Source: Promicromonospora thailandica
GTDB lineage: Bacteria; Actinomycetota; Actinomycetes; Actinomycetales; Cellulomonadaceae
Assembly: GCF_024171955.1 (NCBI RefSeq)
Contig: NZ_JAMTCS010000009.1
Coordinates: forward strand, 186,001 to 250,000
Reading direction: 5' to 3'
DNA length: 64,000 bases
Shown: positions 32,888 through 41,713 of the stretch, piece after piece
Position numbering within the stretch: the first letter of the stretch is position 1
Layout of the letters: every line of letters starts with the position of its first letter
Notes under the pieces: generated by a model
Told to the model about the DNA's origin: nothing
Databases searched by the model: none
Seen by the model: only the letters and a program-made list of their open reading frames with translations
Made by a program: the position numbers and the translations under genes

Positions 32888-33453
32888 TGGAGCCGGTCTC
32901 CCAGGACCGGGCGGACTTCGGGCCGCCGGACGACGGGTACCAGCGGCTGTGGACGCCGCACCGCATGGTCTACATCGGCGGGCAGGACAAGCCCGCCGAC
33001 TCCAGCGCGGGGCAGTGCCCGTTCTGCCGGATCCCGCAGGGCGACGACGAGCAGGGGCTCGTCGTCGCCCGCGGTGAGCGGTGCTACGCGGTGCTCAACC
33101 TGTACCCGTACAACTCCGGGCACCTCATGGTGCTCCCGTACCGCCACGTCTCGGACTACACGGACCTCGACGAGGCCGAGACGGCCGAGCTCGCGCACCT
33201 GACTCAGCAGGCCATGCGCGTGTCGCGCGCCGTCTACGCGCCCGCAGGCTTCAACCTTGGTATCAACCAGGGTGAGGTGGCAGGCGCGGGCATCGCGGCG
33301 CACCTGCACCAGCACGTGGTGCCGCGGTGGCTGGGTGACGCGAACTTCCTGCCCGTCGTGGCACAGACCAAGGCGTTGCCGGAGCTGCTGGCGGACACGC
33401 GTCGCCGGCTCGCCGAGGCGTGGGGGACCGCGGGGGGCGGAGAGGAGAACTGA
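32887..33453 (+). CDS. HIT-domain nucleotide hydrolase/transferase
   Basis: 188 residues. A CPFCR zinc-type motif (about 43-47) and the histidine triad HLHQHVVPRW (about 139-148) mark a HIT protein of the type that in mycobacteria lies between thrS and pgsA (AP4A phosphorylase-like). It probably cleaves or phosphorolyses dinucleoside polyphosphates. Its start overlaps the thrS stop and its stop overlaps pgsA, so all three are translationally linked. Confidence 0.92.
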   Translation: MEPVSQDRADFGPPDDGYQRLWTPHRMVYIGGQDKPADSSAGQCPFCRIPQGDDEQGLVVARGERCYAVLNLYPYNSGHLMVLPYRHVSDYTDLDEAETAELAHLTQQAMRVSRAVYAPAGFNLGINQGEVAGAGIAAHLHQHVVPRWLGDANFLPVVAQTKALPELLADTRRRLAEAWGTAGGGEEN

Positions 33454-34112
33454 TGCTGCGGGGCCTGCGCTCCTTCATGACCACGCTGTTCACGCCCTTG
33501 GCCCGGCTCCTGCTCGCGCTGCACGTCTCGCCCGACGCCGTCACGATCGCCGGCACGGTGATCGTCTCCGCGACCGCGCTGGCGCTGTTCCCCACGGGGC
33601 ACACCCTCGTGGGCGGGCTCCTGGTCGGGTTCTTCGTGCTGTTCGACTCGCTCGACGGCGTCATGGCCCGCCAGGCGGGTCGGAGCGGCCCGTGGGGCGC
33701 GTTCCTCGACTCGACGCTCGACCGTCTGTCCGACGGCGCGGTGTTCGCCGGGATCACCCTGTGGTTCGTGCTGCACCCCGACGAGCACCACGGCCTGTGG
33801 GGCCTGGTCGCCGCCCTGGCCTGCCTCGTGCTCGGCAGCGTCGTCCCCTACGCCCGGGCGCGCGCCGAGGGCGTGGGTGCCACGGCCCAGGTCGGCATCG
33901 CCGAACGCGCGGACCGGCTCCTGCTGGCCCTCGTGCCGTTCACGTTCCTCCAGGCCGGGCTGCCCGTCGTGGTGCTCGAGGTGGTGCTGACGCTGCTGGC
34001 GCTGGCCAGCCTCGTGACCGTGTTCCAGCGCATCGCGACGGTGCGTGCCCAGCTCGCGCCGTCCGGCGTCGAACCCCACGACGGCCCGCTGGCCGGTCAG
34101 GACGCCTCATGA
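33453..34112 (+). CDS. pgsA: Phosphatidylinositol-phosphate synthase (CDP-alcohol phosphatidyltransferase)
   Basis: 219 residues with six membrane segments. The catalytic motif DSLDGVMARQ...GAFLDSTLDRLSD has the D-G-x2-A-R-x8-G-x3-D-x3-D pattern of CDP-alcohol phosphotransferases. The following acyltransferase and PimA-like genes identify it as the enzyme that joins CDP-diacylglycerol and inositol phosphate for PIM lipids. The ATG overlaps the HIT stop and its stop overlaps the next start (ATGA). Confidence 0.92.
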   Translation: MLRGLRSFMTTLFTPLARLLLALHVSPDAVTIAGTVIVSATALALFPTGHTLVGGLLVGFFVLFDSLDGVMARQAGRSGPWGAFLDSTLDRLSDGAVFAGITLWFVLHPDEHHGLWGLVAALACLVLGSVVPYARARAEGVGATAQVGIAERADRLLLALVPFTFLQAGLPVVVLEVVLTLLALASLVTVFQRIATVRAQLAPSGVEPHDGPLAGQDAS

Positions 34113-35062
34113 ACGTCGCCTCCGCCTACACGTTCGCGTGGCGCAACGCCACCAGGATCCCCGAGCCGGTGCTCCGCGCGCTGTTCACCGTGGTCGCCGA
34201 CGTCACCTGGCTGCGGCACGGCAAGGCCGTGCGGCGCATGGAGGCCAACTACGCCCGCGTGCGGCCCGACCTCGACGCGGCCGCCGTCCGCCGCCTGTCG
34301 CGTGCGGGCATGCGCAGCTACATGCGCTACTTCCGGGAGGCGTTCACGCTGCAGGGCGTCAGCACCGAGCGGCTGCGCGCCCGCGTGCGGCTCGAGGGCT
34401 ACGACGAGCACGTGCGGCCCGTGATCGCCGACGGCGGCGCCGTCTCCCTGGCCCTGGGCCACCTCGGCAACTGGGACCTGGCGGGAGCCTACGGCTCCCA
34501 GAACCTCGCCGGGGTGCTCACCGTCACCGAGCGGCTCAAGCCCGCCGAGCTGTTCGACGAGTTCGTGCGCTTCCGCGGCTCCCTCGGCATCGAGGTGCTG
34601 CCGCTGGGCGGCGGGGACGTGCTGGGTGCGCTGGTCCGTGGCGCCAAGGAGGGCGGTCGGCTCATCCCGCTGCTCAGCGACCGTGACCTCACCTCGACGG
34701 GCATCGAGGTGGACCTCGCCGGGCACCGCGCCCGCGTGGCCGCGGGGCCCGCCCTGGTGGGCCTGGAGGCGGGCGTGCCCGTGCACGCCGTCGGCATCAC
34801 CTACGAGCGGCTGCACGGCGCCCGCCGCCGCGCCGCCGGCACGCCCTGGGGCATCGTCATCCGGTTCTACCCGCCCCTGCCCGTGCCGGACGCCGCCCTC
34901 CCGCGCGACGAGCGCGCCCGGCTGCTCACGCAGGGCTGGGTGGACCAGCTCGCCGGCACGATCGTGGAGCACACCCAGGACTGGCACATGCTGCAGCGGG
35001 TCTTCGTCGCCGACCTCGGGCCGGCCCGGCAGCGCGCCTCCGGCGGGCAGGCCACGGGGTGA
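34109..35062 (+). CDS. Phosphatidylinositol mannoside acyltransferase (PatA-like)
   Basis: 317 residues of the LpxL/HtrB lysophospholipid-acyltransferase superfamily. The catalytic HX4D is HLGNWD (about residues 117-122), with a downstream LLSDRDLTSTGIEVDLAG segment that binds the acceptor. In mycobacteria this gene (PatA) acylates mannose of PIM1/PIM2 on the cytoplasmic membrane face. The conserved order pgsA-acyltransferase-pimA is retained here. The start and stop both overlap neighbours, as expected of one operon. Confidence 0.92.
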   Translation: MNVASAYTFAWRNATRIPEPVLRALFTVVADVTWLRHGKAVRRMEANYARVRPDLDAAAVRRLSRAGMRSYMRYFREAFTLQGVSTERLRARVRLEGYDEHVRPVIADGGAVSLALGHLGNWDLAGAYGSQNLAGVLTVTERLKPAELFDEFVRFRGSLGIEVLPLGGGDVLGALVRGAKEGGRLIPLLSDRDLTSTGIEVDLAGHRARVAAGPALVGLEAGVPVHAVGITYERLHGARRRAAGTPWGIVIRFYPPLPVPDAALPRDERARLLTQGWVDQLAGTIVEHTQDWHMLQRVFVADLGPARQRASGGQATG

Positions 35063-36282
35063 GAGCCACGCGGCGCCGGGGCCACCTGCGGGTGGGCATC
35101 GTCTGCCCGTACTCCTTCGACGCCCCCGGGGGCGTCCAGTTCCACGTGCGCGACCTCGCCGAGGCGCTCCAGGCCGCCGGGCACGAGGTCTCCGTGCTCG
35201 CCCCGTCCAGCGACGACACGGACCTGCCCGACGTCGTCACCGCCGCCGGGCGCGCCGTCCCCGTCCCGTACAACGGCTCCGTCGCCCGCCTCACGTTCGG
35301 CCCGGTCACCGCCACGCGGGTGCGCCGCTGGCTGGAGGCCGGCATCGGGGGGCGGCCCTTCGACATCGTCCACCTGCACGAGCCGATGGTGCCCTCGCTC
35401 TCCATGCTCGCCCTCTGGCAGGCCGCCGAACCCGTCGTCGCCACCTTCCACACCTCCCAGACCCGCTCGCGCGCGCTGCAGGTCGCCTACCCGCTCGTCC
35501 GGCAGTCCCTGGAGAAGATCGCCGCGCGCATCGCCGTCTCCGAGGACGCCCGCCGCACCCTGGTCGACCACCTCGGCGGCGACGCCGTCGTCATCCCCAA
35601 CGGCGTCTACACCGACGTGTTCGCGAGCAGCCCCCGCCGCCCGGAGTGGACGGGCACGCCCCAGGCGCCCACCGTCGCGTTCCTCGGCCGGCTCGACGAG
35701 CCGCGCAAGGGCCTGGACGTCCTCGTCCGCGCGATCCCCGGCATCCTCGCCCAGGCGCCCGGCACGCGGTTCCTGGTCGCCGGACGCGGCAACGGGGCCG
35801 TCGGCGAGACCCGGGAGGCGCTCGGCGACCTCGCCGCCTCCGTCGAGTTCCTCGGCGGCGTGTCCGACGCCGACAAGGCCGCCCTGCTCGCGTCGGCCGA
35901 CCTGTACGTCGCGCCGCAGACCGGCGGCGAGAGCTTCGGCATCGTGCTCGTCGAGGCCATGGCCGCCGGGTCCGTCGTCGTCGCCAGCGACCTGGGCGCC
36001 TTCCAGCGCGTGCTCGACGCCGGCGCCGCCGGCGCCCTGTTCCGCACCGGCGACCCCGACGACCTCGCCGCGACCGTGCTCGCCCTGCTGGCCGACCCCG
36101 CGCGCCGCGACGCCTACCGCGCCCACGCCGAGCACTGGGTCCAGCGGTTCGACTGGTCCGGCGTCACCGAGCAGGTGCTCGCCGTGTACGACATGACCCT
36201 GGCGGCCGACCACGCCATCGGCGGCGACGTCGTCGGCCGCGTCATGGGGCTGTTCCCGCGCCGCGTCGGAGGTGACGCATGA
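35059..36282 (+). CDS. pimA: Phosphatidylinositol alpha-mannosyltransferase (GT4)
   Basis: 407 residues with two Rossmann-like domains. CPYSFDAPGGVQFHVRDLAEAL (about 15-36) is the acceptor-binding N-terminal loop, FLGRLDEPRKGLDVL (about 215) starts the sugar-nucleotide domain, and GESFGIVLVEAMAAG contains the EX7E-type donor-binding acids. It transfers mannose from GDP-mannose to phosphatidylinositol, the first step in PIM synthesis. GTG overlaps the acyltransferase stop. Confidence 0.94.
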   Translation: MRATRRRGHLRVGIVCPYSFDAPGGVQFHVRDLAEALQAAGHEVSVLAPSSDDTDLPDVVTAAGRAVPVPYNGSVARLTFGPVTATRVRRWLEAGIGGRPFDIVHLHEPMVPSLSMLALWQAAEPVVATFHTSQTRSRALQVAYPLVRQSLEKIAARIAVSEDARRTLVDHLGGDAVVIPNGVYTDVFASSPRRPEWTGTPQAPTVAFLGRLDEPRKGLDVLVRAIPGILAQAPGTRFLVAGRGNGAVGETREALGDLAASVEFLGGVSDADKAALLASADLYVAPQTGGESFGIVLVEAMAAGSVVVASDLGAFQRVLDAGAAGALFRTGDPDDLAATVLALLADPARRDAYRAHAEHWVQRFDWSGVTEQVLAVYDMTLAADHAIGGDVVGRVMGLFPRRVGGDA

Positions 36283-36866
36283 GCTGGTCCGAGACGGCGC
36301 TCGCCGCCCTCGCCGTGCTCGCGGTGGCCCTCCTGCTCGCCTGGCGCGGCGCCTCCCGGGTCGACCGGCTGCACCGCAAGGTCGCCGCGTCCCGGATCGC
36401 GCTCGACGCGCAGCTCGTGCGGCGCGCGTCCGCCGCGGTGGAGCTGGCGGCGTCCGGCGCGCTGGACCCGGCGAGCTCGGTGCTGGTGGCCGACGCCGCG
36501 TACGCGGCGTCCGACGCGGGGCCGGTCACCGAACCCGCCGCCGCCCTCAAGATGGACGGGCTGGGACCGGCGCGCGAGCGCGCCGAGTCCGGGCTGACGG
36601 CGACCCTGCGCGAGGCGCTGGAAGCGCCGGAGGCCGCGCAGGAGCTGCTCGCGGGGCCGTCGGGCGAGGTGGTCGCGGCCCTGGGCGCTGCCTGGTACCG
36701 GGCGACGCTGGCCCGGCGCTTCCACAACGAGGCCGTCGCGCAGACCCGGCGCGTGCGCCGCCTCTGGTACGTGCGGCTGTTCCACCTGGCCGGCCGGGCG
36801 CCGATGCCGCGCACCGTCGAGCTGGACGACGTGCTGCCGCACAGCCTCGAGCCGCACGGCGGGTGA
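36279..36866 (+). CDS. Conserved membrane-anchored LemA-like protein
   Basis: 195 residues. An N-terminal membrane helix (about 5-25) precedes a helical domain with RVDRLHRKVAASRIALDAQLVRRA and a C-terminal ARRFHNEAVAQTRRVRRLWYVRLFHLAG. This resembles the LemA fold (N-x-A-V-x2-Y-N). Genes of this type follow pimA in many actinobacteria, but their role is unknown. ATG overlaps the pimA stop, so it belongs to the operon. Confidence 0.8.
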   Translation: MSWSETALAALAVLAVALLLAWRGASRVDRLHRKVAASRIALDAQLVRRASAAVELAASGALDPASSVLVADAAYAASDAGPVTEPAAALKMDGLGPARERAESGLTATLREALEAPEAAQELLAGPSGEVVAALGAAWYRATLARRFHNEAVAQTRRVRRLWYVRLFHLAGRAPMPRTVELDDVLPHSLEPHGG

Positions 36867-36914
36867 GCGGTGACCGGTGGCTGAACGCACACCGGGGGCC
36901 GCCGGTCCGGACGA

Positions 36915-36920
36915 TAAGAT
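36915..36920 (+). promoter_or_regulatory. Putative pdxS -10 box
   Basis: TAAGAT lies 81 bp before the pdxS start in a 135-bp intergenic gap. No convincing -35 accompanies it. Confidence 0.45.
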
Positions 36921-37001
36921 CGGGACAGGGTGCAGACAGCGCCCGCGACGACCGGCGTCGACAGCGCCCGGAACGACCGGCGAGAACTATGCGAGGTAAC
37001 C

Positions 37002-37916
37002 GTGACTGAATCCGTGACCGGCGAGAACACCGTGGGCACGGTCGGCACCGCGCGCGTCAAGCGCGGTATGGCCGAGATGCTCAAGGGCGGCGTCATCATG
37101 GACGTCGTCACGCCCGACCAGGCGAAGATCGCCGAGGACGCGGGCGCGGTCGCCGTCATGGCGCTGGAGCGGGTGCCCGCCGACATCCGTGCCCAGGGCG
37201 GCGTGTCGCGTATGAGCGACCCCGACATGATCGACGGCATCATCGAGGCCGTCTCCATCCCCGTCATGGCGAAGGCCCGCATCGGCCACTTCGTCGAGGC
37301 GCAGGTGCTGCAGTCGCTCGGCGTCGACTACATCGACGAGTCCGAGGTGCTGACCCCCGCGGACTACACCAACCACATCGACAAGTGGAACTTCACCGTT
37401 CCTTTCGTGTGCGGTGCGACCAACCTGGGCGAGGCGCTGCGCCGCATCACCGAGGGCGCCGCGATGATCCGCTCGAAGGGCGAGGCCGGCACCGGCGACG
37501 TCTCGAACGCGACCACGCACATGCGCAAGATCCGCCAGGAGATCCGCCGCCTCACGGCGCTGCCGGAGGACGAGCTGTTCGTCGCCGCCAAGGAGCTTCA
37601 GGCGCCGTACGAGCTGGTCAAGGAGATCGCGACCACGGGCAAGCTCCCCGTCGTGCTGTTCACCGCGGGCGGCATCGCCACCCCGGCCGACGCCGCGATG
37701 ATGATGCAGCTCGGCGCCGAGGGCGTGTTCGTGGGCTCCGGCATCTTCAAGTCGGGCAACCCCGAGCAGCGCGCCAAGGCGATCGTCCAGGCCACGACGT
37801 TCTTCGACGACGCCGACGTGATCGCCAAGGTCTCGCGCGGCCTCGGCGAGGCCATGGTGGGCATCAACGTCGAGGAGGAGCCGGCGCCGGTGCGGCTCGC
37901 GGAGCGGGGTTGGTGA
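37002..37916 (+). CDS. pdxS: Pyridoxal 5'-phosphate synthase, synthase subunit
   Basis: 304 residues, the usual length. It condenses ribose 5-phosphate, glyceraldehyde 3-phosphate and ammonia from PdxT into PLP, in a dodecamer in the cytosol. [49 protein letters not shown] (lysine pair), GEAGTGDV and VGSGIFKS are all present. The GTG at 37002 follows GCGAGGT. Its partner pdxT is 16.4 kb downstream, not adjacent. An 18-codon diverged copy of its 3' end occurs at 39810. Confidence 0.96.
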   Translation: MTESVTGENTVGTVGTARVKRGMAEMLKGGVIMDVVTPDQAKIAEDAGAVAVMALERVPADIRAQGGVSRMSDPDMIDGIIEAVSIPVMAKARIGHFVEAQVLQSLGVDYIDESEVLTPADYTNHIDKWNFTVPFVCGATNLGEALRRITEGAAMIRSKGEAGTGDVSNATTHMRKIRQEIRRLTALPEDELFVAAKELQAPYELVKEIATTGKLPVVLFTAGGIATPADAAMMMQLGAEGVFVGSGIFKSGNPEQRAKAIVQATTFFDDADVIAKVSRGLGEAMVGINVEEEPAPVRLAERGW

Positions 37917-37958
37917 CGCTCTGTTCCCAGGGCGTTGATCTGCCCTGAGGCGGTTGAC

Positions 37959-37991
37959 GAGGCCCTGCAGACTTCACCTCTGCAGGGCCTC
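37959..37991 (+). terminator. Terminator after pdxS
   Basis: 13-bp stem GAGGCCCTGCAGA/TCTGCAGGGCCTC with a 7-nt loop, 42 bp after the pdxS stop, followed by GCTGTCTCC with no U-run. It marks pdxS as a transcription end here. Confidence 0.78.
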
Positions 37992-38449
37992 GCTGTCTCC
38001 TCCAAGGAGGCTCGGCGCAGTCTGCGGTCAAGACGCTAAGGTCGTTCGTTCGCTGGTTCCTCACGGGTCAGGCTGTGCGTAAGTCGATCAGTGCGGATGG
38101 TTCCCGCGAACCTGGGTCGGGCTGGTCCTGCGAGCGCCGGGTCACGTGCTCACGGCGCTCGGTGTCCTTTCGGGGCGCTCACGTGGCTGGACAGCCGTGC
38201 GGCCAACCGCGAGCAGATCGAGCCGGCGACCGAGGCCAACGAGCGAGAGCGGGCCGACTGGCAGCGTGAGGCAGCTCAGCAGGCGGCGGAGTCGACGGCC
38301 GTAGCCGAGGCGCCCGTTCGCCTGTCCGCCGAGTACTCATTCTGGATGGGGCCGAAGGGCTACGCCTTTTCCGACGCGCTGTTGGATCTCGGCGGGATGC
38401 CGTGGGACTCGACTGCGACCCCCAGCGTGCGGATCAGCGGATTTCTCAC
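37992..38449 (+). pseudogene. Gene-poor stretch with a possible coding remnant
   Basis: No complete gene is visible between the pdxS terminator and the repeat array. An open frame from about 38172 (ALTWLDSRAANREQIEPATE... through WMGPKGYAFSDALLDLGGMPWDS) has coding-like composition, but no start with a ribosome-binding site and no recognisable family. It reads straight into the repeats. An inverted repeat GAGCGCCG/CGGCGCTC (38132-38139/38153-38160) lies upstream. It is best treated as a decayed fragment. Confidence 0.35.
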
Positions 38450-38515
38450 TGCAGAACAGCGACTTGGGTTCTGCAGAACAGCGGGTTTGTGCTTGCAGAA
38501 CAGCGACTTACAGGG
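38450..38515 (+). repeat. 22-bp tandem repeat array 1 (three units)
   Basis: Three units start at 38450, 38472 and 38494, exactly 22 bp apart. Each begins TGCAGAACAGCG and two continue ACTT. The spacing equals two helical turns, so bound proteins would line up on one face. The array ends 12 bp before the GTG of the ATPase gene. The same unit recurs twice at 41714. There are no unique spacers, so this is not a CRISPR. Confidence 0.88.
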
Positions 38516-38527
38516 TGTCATGGTGCT

Positions 38528-39790
38528 GTGACCTCGAACGACATTCTCTCCCGCCATGCCCTCTCGTGGGCGAAGGAACTCGTCGGCTCCTTCCCCGCCG
38601 TCGTCATCGAGGGTGCGCGACAGGTGGGCAAGAGCACGCTCGCCACGATGCTCGTCGAGGGCTCGGAACGGCCGGCGCGCTACCTCACCCTGGATGACGA
38701 CGTGCAGCGGGCTGCCGCGCAGAACGACCCGCAGGCTTTCGTGAATCAGCTCCCCGACGGGATGCTCGTCATCGACGAGATCCAGCGTGCCCCCGAACTG
38801 CTGCTGCCGATCAAGGCGTCCATCGATCGACATCGCACCCCGGGCCGGTTCCTCCTCACCGGGTCGGCCGATCTGCTACGGCTCGAACGAACGCCCGACT
38901 CCCTCGCGGGCCGAGCCGTCACGCTGCCGCTGCGGACCTTGAGCCAGGGGGAGATCAACGGCCGCCTCGACGACTTCGTAACCCGTTTCGTGGCGGGGGT
39001 AGATCCCTTCGACGTCCGCTCGACGGTCTCGCGTGAGGACTACGCGAATCTTCTGGCAGCGGGCGGGTATCCGGAGGTCTTCCGACGCTCGCCGAGACTG
39101 CGAGCGGCCTGGTTCGATGGGTATGTAGACCGCATCGTCCAGCGCGACGCCCGCGATGTTCGGCGTCTGGTTGACGGCAACCGCTTGGCGACGGTCCTGC
39201 GCCTGGTCGCAGCGAACCAAGCCGGTGAGATGGTCCGCGCCCGCCTCTCGCGAGACGCCGATGTCCCTGAGACGACCATGACTGCATACCTCGATCTTGT
39301 CGAGACGCTGTATCTCGTCGAGAGGATTCGGCCGTGGACAGGGAACCTCACGACCCGCCAGACCGGCAAGGCCAAAGGCCTCATCACCGACTCCGCGCTC
39401 GCGATGCATCTCTCGGGTGTCACGGCTGCCCGTGCCTCCGCACTCGTCGGCGGTGGTGAGCTGCTGGGTCCTCTGCTGGAAGGTCTCGTGGTGTCCGAGC
39501 TGCGCAAGCAGCAGACCTGGAGTGACACGCGGTTCTCCGTCTTCCACTACCGCGAGACATCGGGTGTCGAGGTGGACGTTCTCCTTGAGCTCGACGACGG
39601 CCGTGTGCTCGGCCTCGAGGTGAAAGCGAAGCAGACCTACAAGCCCGAGCACTTCCGTGGTCTGCAGCGGCTTGCTGAGCGCCTGGGCGACAGGTTTCTT
39701 GGTGGAGTCGTGCTCGGTACAGCGGACCAGGGTGTGCGATTCGGCCAGAACCTCGTCGGGTTGCCCATCGCCTCCTTGTGGGAGCTCTGA
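38528..39790 (+). CDS. DUF4143-family AAA ATPase
   Basis: 420 residues. Walker A GARQVGKS (29-36), Walker B MLVIDEIQRAPE (about 80-90) and sensor LLTGSADLL form the N-terminal AAA_14-type domain. The C-terminal DUF4143 region contains a PD-(D/E)XK-like core, ETSGVEVDVLLELDDG followed by LGLEVKAKQT (about 342-370). Such solitary ATPases are widespread and mobile, and their function is unknown. The GTG start lies just after three 22-bp repeats that may be its own binding sites. Codon use is somewhat more AT-tolerant than in the flanking operons, consistent with acquisition. Confidence 0.86.
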   Translation: MTSNDILSRHALSWAKELVGSFPAVVIEGARQVGKSTLATMLVEGSERPARYLTLDDDVQRAAAQNDPQAFVNQLPDGMLVIDEIQRAPELLLPIKASIDRHRTPGRFLLTGSADLLRLERTPDSLAGRAVTLPLRTLSQGEINGRLDDFVTRFVAGVDPFDVRSTVSREDYANLLAAGGYPEVFRRSPRLRAAWFDGYVDRIVQRDARDVRRLVDGNRLATVLRLVAANQAGEMVRARLSRDADVPETTMTAYLDLVETLYLVERIRPWTGNLTTRQTGKAKGLITDSALAMHLSGVTAARASALVGGGELLGPLLEGLVVSELRKQQTWSDTRFSVFHYRETSGVEVDVLLELDDGRVLGLEVKAKQTYKPEHFRGLQRLAERLGDRFLGGVVLGTADQGVRFGQNLVGLPIASLWEL

Positions 39791-39809
39791 CACGACAATC
39801 CTGGACCAC

Positions 39810-39863
39810 GGCATCAACGTCGACGAGATCCCGGAGCCGCACCGGCTGGCCGAGCGCGGCTGG
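39810..39863 (+). pseudogene. Diverged 18-codon copy of the pdxS 3' end
   Basis: These 54 bp encode GINVDEIPEPHRLAERGW and match the last 18 sense codons of pdxS (37860-37913) at 42 of 54 bases and 14 of 18 residues. Similarity begins abruptly at GGCATCAACG and ends at the terminal TGG; no stop codon follows. It is either the original pdxS end displaced by an insertion, or the end of a foreign pdxS brought in with the ATPase segment. Confidence 0.8.
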
Positions 39864-39904
39864 AAATGGCCGGCCCTGTCGGGCGCGCCGCTACTCTGGC
39901 ATGC

Positions 39905-40840
39905 ATGTCCGACGACCACGCGCTCGATGCGCAGGTGCTGAACGGTCTGGTGCGCTCGGCGTCGGTCATCCGCGTGTACGACCGCGGTGCGTCGGGGAGC
40001 CCACCGCGCGACGTCGAGCCTGTGCTGACGATCAGCGATCGTGCTGAGCTCGACGAACTGGCCCGGTTGCTGGAGATCTCCCGATTCACGGGCATGTCCT
40101 GCATGTGCCTCGGCGACTCCGCGTTCGAGCTGCTGGACCACGAGGGCACCGGAATCGATGTCCTCGGCTGGCATCACGGCTCGACGCTCCGTTGGCAGGG
40201 CTCGCCTGAAGGCGATGTCGAGCTTGCGCACGGTCCGGAGCTCATCGCCTGGATGGCTGATCACGGCTATACGCACGCTGCTGGACGGGCCGACCGGCGC
40301 GAACAACAACGACGAGACCAGGCGCAGGCCCTCAAGTCCTGGACGACGGCCGCACCCGAGGCCGTTCGTGCAGAGGTTCCCCGCATACTCGCGGAGGCCG
40401 CTTCTGGGCTTTCCGAGCGACTGGTCGACGACCTCGCCGGGAGCCTTGCTGAGGCGCACCCGGGAGCACCCGACCAAGCGCTGGCGCTCCTGCGCTGGCG
40501 GTCAGGCGGCACCGGCCGCTACTCCGGTTACCCGGTGCACGAGGGGGTGGCGACGATCCTGCTCGAGCGGTTACCCCTGCAGGCAGTTTTCACAGCCTTG
40601 GCCGGTGTACCCGCTACCGACCCTGCATGGTCCGGCGCCGTCCGATACCTGCTGGCCTGGCGTCCCAAGGACATTGTCCTGTTGCGCCGCATTCAGGAGA
40701 GTGTCTGGAGCGTGCTTGCCCAGGTGGTGCACGACGAGGACGACAGCACGTGGGCCGACCGCTACGAGAGCTGCTACCGCCAGGTCCAGCACGCCCGCGC
40801 CCAGAGGGAGCGGGCCCGCCGACGCCTTCGTGACGGCTGA
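39905..40840 (+). CDS. Uncharacterised protein
   Basis: 311 residues, not assigned to a known family. The N-terminal about 130 residues have the pattern FTGMSCMCLGDSAFELLD...VLGWHHGSTLRW...ELIAWMADHG, which I recall from uncharacterised actinobacterial proteins. The C-terminal half is helical and Arg/Ala-rich, ending in a basic coil QVQHARAQRERARRRLR. No signal peptide or membrane segment is present. The ATG at 39905 has no strong ribosome-binding site. The gene lies among repeats and pseudogenes, so it may be accessory. Confidence 0.6.
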   Translation: MSDDHALDAQVLNGLVRSASVIRVYDRGASGSPPRDVEPVLTISDRAELDELARLLEISRFTGMSCMCLGDSAFELLDHEGTGIDVLGWHHGSTLRWQGSPEGDVELAHGPELIAWMADHGYTHAAGRADRREQQRRDQAQALKSWTTAAPEAVRAEVPRILAEAASGLSERLVDDLAGSLAEAHPGAPDQALALLRWRSGGTGRYSGYPVHEGVATILLERLPLQAVFTALAGVPATDPAWSGAVRYLLAWRPKDIVLLRRIQESVWSVLAQVVHDEDDSTWADRYESCYRQVQHARAQRERARRRLRDG

Positions 40841-40876
40841 GACTTCGCTTGTAGCACTGGCTCGCGGACCGTGAGG

Positions 40877-41450
40877 TCAGCTGCGCCAGAGGGCGAGCGA
40901 CTCCCAGCCCTGCGGAGCTCCCACCGATGCGACCGTCAGCGCATGCGAGATGGAAACTCCCGCAGCAGCGCTGCCAGCTGCTTCGCCCACTCCGCCGCGG
41001 TAGAGGACGGAGAGATGGCCCAGCTCAAGGATCTCGGTGAGCGCCCAGACCGGCATGCGGTCGTCGTACTTCTCCCGGAAATGCTCGACGAACTGCTCGT
41101 CGGAACCGGCTTTTCTGTCGTTGACGCGCTGGAGCCACTGCACCTGCCTGCTCGGTTCGGTGCTCCGGGCGGCGGTGCTCTCGGCGGTGAAGGCCTCGGT
41201 GAAGCAGTTCGGGTCCTCGTAGGAGAAGGGGGACCTCCTGCCGAGCACGTAGCCGATCCGCATGCGGACGGCGACCTCGATGCGTTCGACGCCGTCCATG
41301 ACCGGCATCCGCAGCCGCCGGTCGAAGTCGATGATGTCCTCGGCGTGCCGCAGTGTCGTGCCCGACCGTGCCCCGCCAGCCGGTCGATCTGCTCGTCGAC
41401 GGACAGCCACGGCTTCGCGTACTCCGCCGTCGCGCTCCCTGAAAAAGAAA
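40877..41450 (-). pseudogene. Abi_2-family abortive-infection gene, truncated and frameshifted
   Basis: On the minus strand YAKPWLSVDEQIDRLAGHG (ending about 41370) is the conserved N-terminus of Abi_2 (AbiD/AbiF-like) proteins. It is joined, in a different frame, to GTTLRHAEDIIDFDRRLR, the VERIEVAVRMRIGYVLG helix and WALTEILELGHLSVLYRG. About 45 residues expected between the two blocks are missing. No start codon precedes the first block, and the C-terminus after LYRG is also scrambled. Intact members abort phage infection or form toxin-like systems. This copy should be inactive. Confidence 0.72.
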
Positions 41451-41480
41451 TCAGCCCGCGCCTTGCGGCAACGGGCTGAT
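41442..41480 (-). terminator. Rho-independent terminator upstream of the Abi remnant
   Basis: Leftward ATCAGCCCG (41480-41472) pairs with CGGGCTGAT (41458-41450) and is followed by TTTCTTTTT. This is a complete intrinsic terminator whose own gene has disappeared, directly abutting the truncated Abi 5' end. Confidence 0.82.
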
Positions 41481-41713
41481 CGTGATGGATCCAGGCTAAC
41501 GCGGGGAGCCTTGCTCGGCTCGAGAGGTGTCCGGCGTAGAACGCGGGGCGCGGGTGGCCGCGTGCGGAAAAGAGGGCGTGGTTCGTGAACACGAGCCGCT
41601 GACCGGGGTCGGTGGCGACCTGCACCTGCGCGTGACGGGGAGCCTCCGCCGACATTGTGCCTGCGGAGGCTCCACGCGCTCCGGAGATTCGCGGAATCAC
41701 CGGGTTTCACCGT
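41481..41713. other. Non-coding stretch with one hairpin
   Basis: No gene is recognised here. GGAGCCTCCGC (41639-41649) and GCGGAGGCTCC (41663-41673) form an 11-bp stem with a 13-nt loop. It may be a second orphan terminator. The rest shows no motif I can name. Confidence 0.5.

Noticed and set aside
38450-38515. CRISPR array
   Set aside because: The 22-bp units are contiguous with no unique spacers, only three or two units exist, and no cas genes are present.
38091-38531. Complete 146-codon gene
   Set aside because: It reads through the repeat array, has no ribosome-binding site and no recognisable family. Only part shows coding-like composition, so it is listed as a possible remnant.
41357-41373. 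Microhomology (CGTGCCC twice) as the cause of the Abi deletion
   Set aside because: Deletion by microhomology should leave one copy, whereas both remain here, so the repeat does not explain the junction.
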